This document shows positions 56,875 through 64,000 of a DNA stretch of 64,000 nt, piece after piece. The notes beneath the pieces are model-generated. The model did no database searches. It saw only the letters and a list, made by a program, of their open reading frames with translations, and was not told the DNA's origin. The position numbers were made by a program, and so were the translations under genes. The first letter of the stretch is position 1, and each line of letters opens with the position of its first letter. Origin of the DNA: Streptomyces smyrnaeus (lineage in GTDB: Bacteria > Actinomycetota > Actinomycetes > Streptomycetales > Streptomycetaceae); assembly GCF_017676345.1 (NCBI RefSeq), contig NZ_JAFFZM010000017.1, positions 158,185 to 222,184 on the forward strand. The letters run 5' to 3'.

Positions 56875-59187
56875 ATGACCGCGACGCACGAGAGCACCGA
56901 GAGCACCACGGACACCGCACGCCCGGCCCCCGGCACCGAGGTCGAGCTGGCGATCGGCGGCATGACCTGCGCCTCCTGCGCCGCCCGCGTCGAGAAGAAG
57001 CTCAACCGCATGGCCGGTGTCACAGCCAGCGTCAACTACGCGACGGAGAAGGCCAAGGTCAACATGGACGAGGGCGTCCAGGTCGCCGACCTGATCGCCA
57101 CCGTCGAGGCCACCGGCTACACGGCCACCCCGCCCGAGCCCCGGCGCACCGGAACGGAGCCGGGAGAAGGCGGGCCGGGCGCCACCGACGACAGCGACAG
57201 GGGCGACGAGCTGCGCACCCTGCGTGAGCGGCTGATCGGCTCCGTGGTCCTCGCGGTGCCGGTCATCGCGATGGCGATGATCCCGGCCCTCCAGTTCGAG
57301 TACTGGCAGTGGCTGTCCCTCACCCTCGCCGCGCCCGTCGTCGTCTGGGGCGCCTGGCCCTTCCACCGCGCCGCGTGGACGAACGCACGGCACGGCGCGG
57401 CCACCATGGACACCCTCATCTCGCTCGGCACCTCGGCCGCGATGCTCTGGTCCCTGTGGGCGCTGTTCTTCGGCACCGCGGGCATGCCCGGGATGACGCA
57501 CCCCTTCGAGCTGTCGATCGAGCGGAGCGACGGCGCGGGGAACATCTATCTGGAGGCCGCCGCCGGCGTCACCGCCTTCATCCTGGCCGGGCGGTACTTC
57601 GAGGCCCGCTCCAAGCGGAAGGCGGGCGCGGCGCTCAGGGCACTGCTGGAGCTGGGTGCCAAGGAGGTGACCGTCCTGCGGGACGGGCGCGAGGTGCTGA
57701 TCCGCACCGAGGAGCTGGCCGTCGGTGACCGCTTCGTCGTCCGCCCCGGCGAGAAGATCGCGACGGACGGCACCGTGGTCGAGGGCAGCTCCGCCGTGGA
57801 CGCCTCGATGCTCACCGGCGAGTCCGTACCCGTCGAGGTCGCCGCCGGCGACAGCGTCACCGGCGCCACACTCAACGCGGGCGGCCGGCTGGTGGTCGAG
57901 GCGACCCGGGTCGGCTCCGACACCCAACTGGCGCGAATGGCCAAGCTGGTCGAGGACGCGCAGAACGGCAAGGCGGCAGCGCAGCGACTCGCGGACCGCA
58001 TCTCGGCTGTCTTCGTCCCGGTGGTGATCGTCCTCGCGCTGGCCACCCTCGGCTTCTGGCTCGTCAGCGGCGCCGGGATGACGGCGGCCTTCACCGCCGC
58101 CGTCGCCGTCCTGATCATCGCCTGCCCCTGCGCCCTGGGCCTGGCCACCCCGACCGCGCTGATGGTCGGCACCGGACGCGGCGCCCAGCTCGGCATCCTG
58201 ATCAAAGGCCCGGAGGTGCTGGAGACCACCCGCAGGGCCGACACGGTTGTCCTGGACAAGACCGGCACCGTGACCACCGGCGAGATGACACTGCTGGCCA
58301 CGCATGTGGCGGAGGGAACCACCCAGGAGGAGGCCCTGCGGCTGGCGGGCGCACTGGAGAACGCCTCCGAGCACCCCATCGCGCAGGCCGTGGCCAAGGG
58401 AGCCGAACGGGAGTACGGCACACTGCCCGTCCCCGAGGACTTCGCCAACGTCCCCGGGCTCGGCGTCCAGGGCGTCGTCGAGGGCCACGCGGTACTGGTC
58501 GGGCGCGAGAAGCTGCTTCAGGACTGGGCGCTGGAGCTGCCCGAACCGCTGGCAGCCGCCAAGGAGGAGGCCGAGCGGGCCGGACGTACGGCCATCGCGG
58601 TCGCCTGGGACGGTGCGGCCCGCGCCGTCGTCGAGGTCGCCGACGCGGTCAAGCCCAGCAGCGCCGAGGCCGTCCGGCGGCTGCGCGGGCTGGGCCTGAC
58701 GCCGATGCTGCTCACCGGCGACAACCGTGCCGTCGCCGAGTCGGTGGCCGCCGAGGTCGGCATCCCCGCCCAGGACGTGATCGCCGAGGTGCTGCCCGAG
58801 GAGAAGGTCGGCGTGGTCAAGCGGCTGCAGGACGAGGGCCGTTCGGTCGCCATGGTCGGTGACGGCGTCAACGACGCGGCCGCGCTCGCCCAGGCCGATC
58901 TGGGCCTGGCGATGGGCACCGGCACCGATGCGGCCATCGAGGCCGGCGACCTCACCCTGGTACGGGGGGATCTGCGGTCGGCCGCCGACGCGATCCGGCT
59001 CTCCCGCCGGACCCTGGGCACCATCAAGAGCAACCTCTTCTGGGCCTTCGCCTACAACGTCGCCGCGCTGCCGCTCGCCGCGGCGGGCCTGCTGAACCCG
59101 ATGATCGCGGGTGCGGCCATGGCGTTCTCCTCGGTGTTCGTCGTCGGCAACAGCCTGCGGCTGCGGCGGTTCCGCGCCACGGAGTAA
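56875..59187 (+). CDS. copA: Copper-exporting P1B-type ATPase (CopA)
   Basis: 770 aa from the ATG at 56875 (GAGGAGAG upstream). One N-terminal metal-binding domain has GGMTCASCAARVEKKL. The sixth helix has CPC in IIACPCALGLATPTALMVG, the phosphorylation site is D461 in DKTGTVT, and HP is in ASEHPIAQAV. MVGDGVNDAAALAQADLG completes the catalytic core. The last helices carry YN and MxxSS (FAYNVAALPL, GAAMAFSSV), which mark Cu(I) specificity. It pumps Cu+ out of the cytoplasm. Two CsoR-type sites upstream imply copper induction. Confidence 0.95.
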   Translation: MTATHESTESTTDTARPAPGTEVELAIGGMTCASCAARVEKKLNRMAGVTASVNYATEKAKVNMDEGVQVADLIATVEATGYTATPPEPRRTGTEPGEGGPGATDDSDRGDELRTLRERLIGSVVLAVPVIAMAMIPALQFEYWQWLSLTLAAPVVVWGAWPFHRAAWTNARHGAATMDTLISLGTSAAMLWSLWALFFGTAGMPGMTHPFELSIERSDGAGNIYLEAAAGVTAFILAGRYFEARSKRKAGAALRALLELGAKEVTVLRDGREVLIRTEELAVGDRFVVRPGEKIATDGTVVEGSSAVDASMLTGESVPVEVAAGDSVTGATLNAGGRLVVEATRVGSDTQLARMAKLVEDAQNGKAAAQRLADRISAVFVPVVIVLALATLGFWLVSGAGMTAAFTAAVAVLIIACPCALGLATPTALMVGTGRGAQLGILIKGPEVLETTRRADTVVLDKTGTVTTGEMTLLATHVAEGTTQEEALRLAGALENASEHPIAQAVAKGAEREYGTLPVPEDFANVPGLGVQGVVEGHAVLVGREKLLQDWALELPEPLAAAKEEAERAGRTAIAVAWDGAARAVVEVADAVKPSSAEAVRRLRGLGLTPMLLTGDNRAVAESVAAEVGIPAQDVIAEVLPEEKVGVVKRLQDEGRSVAMVGDGVNDAAALAQADLGLAMGTGTDAAIEAGDLTLVRGDLRSAADAIRLSRRTLGTIKSNLFWAFAYNVAALPLAAAGLLNPMIAGAAMAFSSVFVVGNSLRLRRFRATE

Positions 59188-59214
59188 TTGCATACCCGGC
59201 GCGGGGGCTTCCCA

Positions 59215-59256
59215 GCGCAGTTCCCCGCGCCCCGTCAGGGGCGCGGGGAACTGCGC
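59215..59256. repeat. Dispersed Streptomyces hairpin element (complete)
   Basis: GCGCAGTTCCCCGCGCCCC (59215-59233), loop GTCA, and the exact complement (59238-59256). The same arms occur eroded at 29732-29762 and 50736-50771. It lies 27 nt after the copA stop and is a strong hairpin terminator. Confidence 0.85.
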
Positions 59257-59307
59257 GACAAGCCACGACGCGCCCGCAGCCCGTGGACGACGGGCAGGGG
59301 CACCCCC

Positions 59308-60312
59308 TCAGGCGGCCCTCGGCGGGTCCGAGCCGGCCGGGCGGGCCGCGTAAGCACCGAAGCGGCGGCGGGCGCGATCGGCAGCCGCCTCCGCGCGGCG
59401 GGCCTTCTCCTCCCTCCCGTCGATCGAGAGCTGCCGCGCGGCCGACTCGGCAGCGGTCAACTCCTCCGCACGCAGGGCGACCCCCCGTACCCGGGCCCGT
59501 TGGAGGGCCAGCGCGTCATGCAACGCGTAGGCCGCGGCGGCCAACGCGGGAGTGTGCGCCGTGGGTTCGGCCAGCGCCCGGGTGCGGGTGGTGGCCGAAC
59601 GGTCGGCGTAGCGGACGGTGAGCGTCAAGGCCCGCGTCACCTGCGCCTCGGCGCGCAGCCGGAACCCCAGCTCGTCGGCGAGGGTGAGCAGTACGCCGCG
59701 GCGCCGTGCGGCATCCAGTTCGTCCCGCTCGAAGCGGTGCTCCGCGCTCGCCGAGCGCGGCGGTGCCGTCGGAGTGACGGGGGTGGGGTCGATGCCCCGG
59801 GCCCGCTCGTGCAGCCGTCGGCCCGCCGCGGCGCCGAGGATGCGCTGGAGGGTGGCGGGCGGTGCGGCGGCGAGCCGGCCGACGCTGTCGAGTCCGTACG
59901 CGCACAGCGTCCGCGCTGTCGCCGGGCCGACCCCGTGCAGCGCGGCCACCGGTCTGCGGTCGAGGAAGTCGGCTGCCTCCTCGGGGCGTACCACGCGTAT
60001 CTGCCCCGGCTCCCCCGCCTGCGCCGCCATCCGGGCGAGCAGCGGACTGGCGGCGACGCCGACGGTGCAGTCGGCGCCGTACAGGGCGAGCGCGCGCAGC
60101 CGCACGAGCCGCGCCAGTTCGGCGGCGTCCCGCCCGAAGTACCGCAGCGCGCCCCGGACATCGGCGAGCGCCGCGTCCGGCGGGAGGGCCTGGACGAGGG
60201 GGGTGATGTCGGTGAGCAGGGCGAGGAGGGCGTCGTAGCGTTCGGGCGCGCCGAAGTGCACATAGAGCACATGCGGTTCACCCGGTGCGTGGTGCTCCGG
60301 TCCGTCGTTCAT
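59308..60312 (-). CDS. ImuB-like inactive Y-family polymerase protein
   Basis: 334 aa, overlapping the dnaE2 stop by 4 nt. Y-family features include GADCTVGVAASPLLARMAAQ, the helix-hairpin-helix region PVAALHGVGPATARTLCAYGLDSVGRLA (in parts: LHGVGPATARTLCAYG) and a little-finger-like domain. The catalytic acidic motifs of Pol IV (DxDxFF and the SxDE pair) are absent (YVHFGAPERYD; ADVRGALRYFG). A QLSID near residue 290 could bind the sliding clamp. As in the mycobacterial mutasome, it probably guides DnaE2. Shorter than typical ImuB. Confidence 0.82.
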   Translation of the reverse strand: MNDGPEHHAPGEPHVLYVHFGAPERYDALLALLTDITPLVQALPPDAALADVRGALRYFGRDAAELARLVRLRALALYGADCTVGVAASPLLARMAAQAGEPGQIRVVRPEEAADFLDRRPVAALHGVGPATARTLCAYGLDSVGRLAAAPPATLQRILGAAAGRRLHERARGIDPTPVTPTAPPRSASAEHRFERDELDAARRRGVLLTLADELGFRLRAEAQVTRALTLTVRYADRSATTRTRALAEPTAHTPALAAAAYALHDALALQRARVRGVALRAEELTAAESAARQLSIDGREEKARRAEAAADRARRRFGAYAARPAGSDPPRAA

Positions 60313-63300
60313 CCCGCGCTCCCCATGCTGGAGTGCCACATCTTGCGGAGCGCCTTGGCGGAGCCCGCCGTCTCACCGGCGGGGCGGAGGTCGGCCCACG
60401 GGTGCATCTCGTAGCCGGGGGCGACCTCGATGGTGCGGCCGGGCCCGGGATCTCCCCGGCCCTGCGCCGGCTCCTCCCCCAACCGCGCGGTGACCGCCTC
60501 CAGACCGCCCTCGCGGCGCAGTTCGACCAGTTCGGCCAGATCCCAGGCGGCGGAGCCGACGACGGTGAGGCTGCGCGGGCCGCGCCGCTGGACGACGCCG
60601 CGCACCAGCAGCAGCCAGGAGTGGAAGACGGTGTGGGCGCAGGCCGCGTGCGAGTCCTCGAAGAAGGCGAGGTCGGACAGGCCGGTGCCGTCGTCCAGGG
60701 TGGTGAAGACGACCCGCTTGCCCGAGGCGAGCGGCGGGGTCTGGGTGGCGGCCTTGGCACCCGCGATCAGCACCGTCTCACCGTGCCGGGCCGAGCGCAG
60801 GGAGCGGGCCGAGTGCGCGCCCAGCTCCCGCAGGAAGGCGACATGGTCGGCCATCAGATGGCGGGAGGTGTCCATGCCGAGGACCTCGAGTTCGGCACTC
60901 AGGCGTTCGCCGCTGTCCAGGTCGGGCAGCTGGGCGGGTTCGGCCTGCTGCGGGGCCCCGCCCGGGGAACCGGGGCTCTCCCCCAGCGCCAGCTGCCCCT
61001 CGCGCGCCCCGGCCGCGCGCTGGGCACGGTGCAGTTCGGCGATGTGCAGCAGCAGATCACGGCGGTTGCCGCCGGGTGCGAAGGCGTCCAGCGCGCCGAC
61101 CTGGGCGAGGCGTTCGGCCACGGGCCGGGAGGGGCGGGCCCGGCGCCAGAAGTCGCTGAGCGAGTCGTAGGGCTGCCCGGCCTCGATCCGGGCGGCGTCG
61201 GCCTCGCTGATGCCCTGCACCTCGGCGAGCGCGAGGCGCAGCCCCCACACCCCGGAATCGGACTCCAGTTCGATCCGATAAGCGACCGCGGACCGGTTCA
61301 CATCCAGCGGCAGCACCGGCACCCCGCGCCGCCGCGCGTCCGCCAGCAGCAGCCGCTTGGGATACATACCCGGATCGTGCTCCAGCAGCCCGGCGTAGAA
61401 AGCAGCAGGCCGATGCGCCTTCAGCCACGCCGACTGGTAGGTCGGCACGGCGAACGCCACCGCGTGCGCCTTGCAGAACCCGTACGAACCGAAGGACTCC
61501 ACGATCTCCCAGGCGTGTGCGACCACCTCCGGCGCGAACCCCTGCCGCGCGGCCGCCCGTTCGAACCACAGCTTCGCGCCCGGCCGCTGCTCGTCGTCCT
61601 TGAGCACCCGCCGCACCTCGTCGGCCCGGCCCCGGTCGCAGCCGGTCAGCCGGGAGAGGATCCGGATCACCTGCTCATGGAAGATCGCCACCCCGTACGT
61701 CTCGGCCAGCGGCTCCTCCAGCGCCGGGTGCGGATGACGGATACGGCGCCGCCCGTGCCGGGCCTCGATGAAGGGGTGGACCATGTCGGCACCGACCGGA
61801 CCGGGCCGGAAGAGGGAGATGTCGACCACCAGATCGTGGAAGGTCTCCGGCTGGAGCCGCCCGATCAGCTCGCGCTGGCCCGGCGACTCGATCTGGAAAC
61901 AGCCCAGCGTCTCGGACGCGCGGATCAGCTCATAGGTGGCCCGGTCGCCCTCCGCAACGGCACCCAGCTCGATCCGCTCCCCCGTCGCCCGCTCCACCTC
62001 GGCGACCGCGTGCGCCATCGCCGACTGGAGCCGTACGCCCAGCACATCCAGCTTGAGCAGCCCGAGGTCCTCCACGTCGTCCTTGTCGAACTGCGCCATC
62101 GCGAAGCCCTCACCGCTGGTGGATACGACGGGCGTACGGGTACGCAGCGACGAGTCCGAGAGCAGCACCCCGCACGGGTGCATGGCCACCCCGCGCGGCA
62201 GCCCGTCCAGCGCCTCGACCAGTTCCCAGAACCGCTCCCCGTGCTCCGTCGGCGCCCCCTCCTGCCGCAGCTTCTCCAACTCCGGCAACTCGGCCAGCGC
62301 CGCGCGCGCGTCCCGCGCCCTGATGTGCGGGAACGCTTTGGCGAGCCGGTCGGTCTCGGCCGGATCCAGCCCCAGGGCAGCACCCACATCGCGAATGGCG
62401 TGCCGTACCCGGTAGGTCTCGGGCATGGCGACGGTGGCCACCCGCTCCTCGCCGAAGCGTTCGAAAATGGCGCGGTAGACCTCCAGCCGGCGGGCCGACT
62501 CCACGTCGATGTCGATATCCGGCAGCTCTGCCCGGCGTGGCGAGAGGAACCGCTCCATCAGCAGCCCGTGCTCGACCGGATCGGCATGTGCGATACCCAG
62601 CAGATGATTGACGAAGGACCCGGCGCCCGACCCCCGCGCGGTGACCCGGATCCCCCTCTCCCGCACGTCCTCGACGATCCGCGCCACGGTCAGGAAGTAC
62701 GAGGAGTAACCGAGCCCCTCGATGATGGCCAGCTCATCGTCCAGCCGCCGCCAGCGCCGCGGCTCCTTGTCGTAGCGCTTGGTGACCATCGCGGTGGCGC
62801 AGCGCGAGCGCAGGGCGCGCACCGCCGTACGGTCGCCGGTCCCGGCCAGCCGGGGCTCGGGAAAGTGCACCCGCCCCAGCCCCAGATCCTCCTCCGGATC
62901 GACCCGGCAGGCCGCCGCGGTCTCCTCGGTGAGAGCGAGCAGCCGGCGCGCAGTGCTGGGCCCGTACCCGGCGGCCTCGGCGATCCGCTCCGCCGCCTCC
63001 GCCATCTCCCCCGGCCCCTTCAGCCAGCGCTCACCGCTGTCGAGACCCTTGCGCGGGTCGACGGGGACGAGGCGGCGGGCGGCATCCAGGACATCGGCGA
63101 CGTTCACCTCGTCGCCGGGTGCGGCCGGATCGGCGTAGCGCACGGCGTTGGTCAGCACCGGCTTGACCCCTTCCCCGGCCGCCAGCCCCAGCGCCCTGGC
63201 GGCCTCCCGCAGCGGCCCGGAGGCGGTGACGGCGAGCCGGAGCGCGTCACCGTAGACCTCCCGCCACCCGGCGAGGAGGGCCGCGGCACGGTCGGGGCGC

Positions 63301-63788
63301 CCCGCGGCGAGGGCCCGGCCGACATCGGAGTCGGCGCCCAGCAACACGGTCACGGCTTCACCGCGCAGCGCCGCCCAGGGAAGGAGGGGCTTGCCATGGG
63401 TGCCCTGCACATCGGCGTGCGCCGCGGTGATCATCCGGCACAGCTCGGCCCAGCCGTGGGCGCCGTCCCGGGCGAGGAAGACGGCTCGCTGGGCCGATTC
63501 ATCGACAAAGCTCCCGCCTCTGACCGGTGTACGACGTCGCCCTCCGGCCCGCGCGCCACCCCGCTCCACCGACTGTTCGACCGCGAGCTCGACCCCGTAC
63601 ACCGGGCGCACTCCGTTGCGGGCACACGCCTTCGTGAAACGGACGGCACCCGCGAGGGTGTCCCGGTCGGTGAGGGAGACCGCCGCCAGGCCTCGCGCGG
63701 CGGCGCGCTCGGCGAGGGTTTCGGGGTGGGAGGCGCCGTATCTCATGGAGAAGCCCGAGGCCACGTGCAGGTGTGTGAAGTCTGGCAT
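60309..63788 (-). CDS. dnaE2: Error-prone DNA polymerase DnaE2
   Basis: 1159 aa from the ATG at 63788; upstream in-frame starts lack ribosome sites. PHP domain: FTHLHVASGFSMRYGASHPETLAERAAARGLAAVSLTD (in parts: THLHVASGFSMRYGASHPE). The polymerase domain has LPDIDIDVESARRLEVY, with the catalytic Asp pattern, and ISLFRPGPVGADMVHPFIEAR. FCKAHAVAFAVPTYQSAWLKAH and a C-terminal OB-like segment follow (RSLTVVGSAAWDLAELVE). It makes replication past DNA damage possible but lowers fidelity. Together with the ImuB-like protein it forms a two-gene operon behind an SOS box. No ImuA homologue is seen. Confidence 0.93.
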   Translation of the reverse strand: MPDFTHLHVASGFSMRYGASHPETLAERAAARGLAAVSLTDRDTLAGAVRFTKACARNGVRPVYGVELAVEQSVERGGARAGGRRRTPVRGGSFVDESAQRAVFLARDGAHGWAELCRMITAAHADVQGTHGKPLLPWAALRGEAVTVLLGADSDVGRALAAGRPDRAAALLAGWREVYGDALRLAVTASGPLREAARALGLAAGEGVKPVLTNAVRYADPAAPGDEVNVADVLDAARRLVPVDPRKGLDSGERWLKGPGEMAEAAERIAEAAGYGPSTARRLLALTEETAAACRVDPEEDLGLGRVHFPEPRLAGTGDRTAVRALRSRCATAMVTKRYDKEPRRWRRLDDELAIIEGLGYSSYFLTVARIVEDVRERGIRVTARGSGAGSFVNHLLGIAHADPVEHGLLMERFLSPRRAELPDIDIDVESARRLEVYRAIFERFGEERVATVAMPETYRVRHAIRDVGAALGLDPAETDRLAKAFPHIRARDARAALAELPELEKLRQEGAPTEHGERFWELVEALDGLPRGVAMHPCGVLLSDSSLRTRTPVVSTSGEGFAMAQFDKDDVEDLGLLKLDVLGVRLQSAMAHAVAEVERATGERIELGAVAEGDRATYELIRASETLGCFQIESPGQRELIGRLQPETFHDLVVDISLFRPGPVGADMVHPFIEARHGRRRIRHPHPALEEPLAETYGVAIFHEQVIRILSRLTGCDRGRADEVRRVLKDDEQRPGAKLWFERAAARQGFAPEVVAHAWEIVESFGSYGFCKAHAVAFAVPTYQSAWLKAHRPAAFYAGLLEHDPGMYPKRLLLADARRRGVPVLPLDVNRSAVAYRIELESDSGVWGLRLALAEVQGISEADAARIEAGQPYDSLSDFWRRARPSRPVAERLAQVGALDAFAPGGNRRDLLLHIAELHRAQRAAGAREGQLALGESPGSPGGAPQQAEPAQLPDLDSGERLSAELEVLGMDTSRHLMADHVAFLRELGAHSARSLRSARHGETVLIAGAKAATQTPPLASGKRVVFTTLDDGTGLSDLAFFEDSHAACAHTVFHSWLLLVRGVVQRRGPRSLTVVGSAAWDLAELVELRREGGLEAVTARLGEEPAQGRGDPGPGRTIEVAPGYEMHPWADLRPAGETAGSAKALRKMWHSSMGSAG

Positions 63789-63861
63789 CGCCCTTACCGC
63801 CACCTCACCTTCTGCTTCGGTCCCCCCCTCTCCATGCTGAGCCACCACAATAAACCAGCTC

Positions 63862-63877
63862 TCGAAACTTTATTCGA
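63862..63877. promoter_or_regulatory. LexA (SOS) box of the dnaE2 operon
   Basis: TCGAA-ACTTTA-TTCGA matches the outer halves of the actinobacterial SOS box TCGAAC-N4-GTTCGA; the inner C/G are A/A. It lies 74 bp before the dnaE2 start, in an AT-rich patch. Damage induction is inferred. Confidence 0.7.
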
Positions 63878-64000
63878 ATACCACCCCCACCAGAGTGCCC
63901 CCTCCCTCGGGGCTCCGCCCCCTGACCCCCTCCGGCTGCCGCCGCCCCCTGTTGTGGGGGCACGCCCCCTTGCGTTTTCGGCTGCCGCCGAGGGGTCGTG
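63878..64000. repeat. Intergenic repeats at the window end
   Basis: CGGCTGCCGCCG occurs at 63933-63944 and 63979-63990. GGGGG-CACG-CCCCC (63956-63969) forms a hairpin between them. CTCGGGGCTCCGCCCC at 63907-63922 is another short hairpin. No gene is visible. The neighbour beyond 64000 is unknown. Confidence 0.5.

Overview
The window reads as a chromosomal segment of a Streptomyces or a very close actinomycete. GC is very high throughout, many genes start with GTG, ATGA/GTGA stop-start overlaps are frequent, and several families typical of streptomycetes are present: a gvpA-F-G-Y-Z-J-L-S-K gas vesicle operon, a DUF6479 protein, a DUF5925 AAA ATPase, a MarP-type protease, DnaE2 with an ImuB-like partner, and a LAxTG sortase substrate. 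No rRNA, tRNA, CRISPR array, insertion sequence or prophage was recognised. The assignment rests on reading the sequence; no database search was possible.

Layout. 1-4789: a two-component system (kinase cut by the window edge) divergent from a lipoprotein / membrane-fusion adaptor / MacB-like ABC exporter operon. 4961-8845: a secreted PA14-GH2 glycosidase divergent from a LacI regulator with an operator-like dyad between them. 8981-13942: an M23 peptidase, a DHA2 drug exporter divergent from its probable TetR repressor (two palindromic operators), a DUF6479 protein and an MgtC protein. 13971-19952: the gas vesicle cluster, interrupted by a hemerythrin-like gene. gvpO lies on the opposite strand behind a 56-codon ORF whose Shine-Dalgarno sequence sits in a hairpin. 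20011-26435: a SpoIIE-type phosphatase, an S4 RNA-binding protein, and a DevR/DevS-like pair split by an MFS gene. 26512-29675: beta-phosphoglucomutase-like HAD and GH65 phosphorylase, translationally coupled. 29771-45524: an extended acyl/alcohol/aldehyde degradation region (acyl-CoA dehydrogenase plus APH-like kinase, flavin dehydrogenase, quinone reductase, acyl-CoA ligase, SDR, MaoC, Zn-ADH, ALDH, two TetR regulators), with gluconokinase and small membrane proteins embedded. 45731-53520: homogentisate dioxygenase, GntR regulators, an AAA ATPase, secreted and hypothetical proteins, a GNAT and the MarP-like protease. 53935-59187: an LPMO with a His-rich tail, a PPOX-fold protein, a lipase, and a CopA copper ATPase behind two CsoR-type operators. 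59308-63788: the ImuB-like / DnaE2 mutasome operon behind an SOS box.

How parts work together. Several regulators sit beside their likely targets with visible dyads: LacI/GH2, TetR/DHA2, TetR/beta-oxidation genes sharing AGTCGGTATG, TetR/MaoC sharing a TGAGCRRCYGCTTA palindrome, CsoR-type sites/CopA, and LexA-type site/DnaE2. The most unusual items are the SD-sequestering hairpin before the 56-aa ORF beside gvpO, the rearranged gas vesicle locus with its hemerythrin gene, the dispersed repeat apparently inserted in frame into hmgA, the kinase/acyl-CoA dehydrogenase pair resembling a 4-hydroxyacyl pathway, and the His-rich anchored LPMO near copper-responsive sites.
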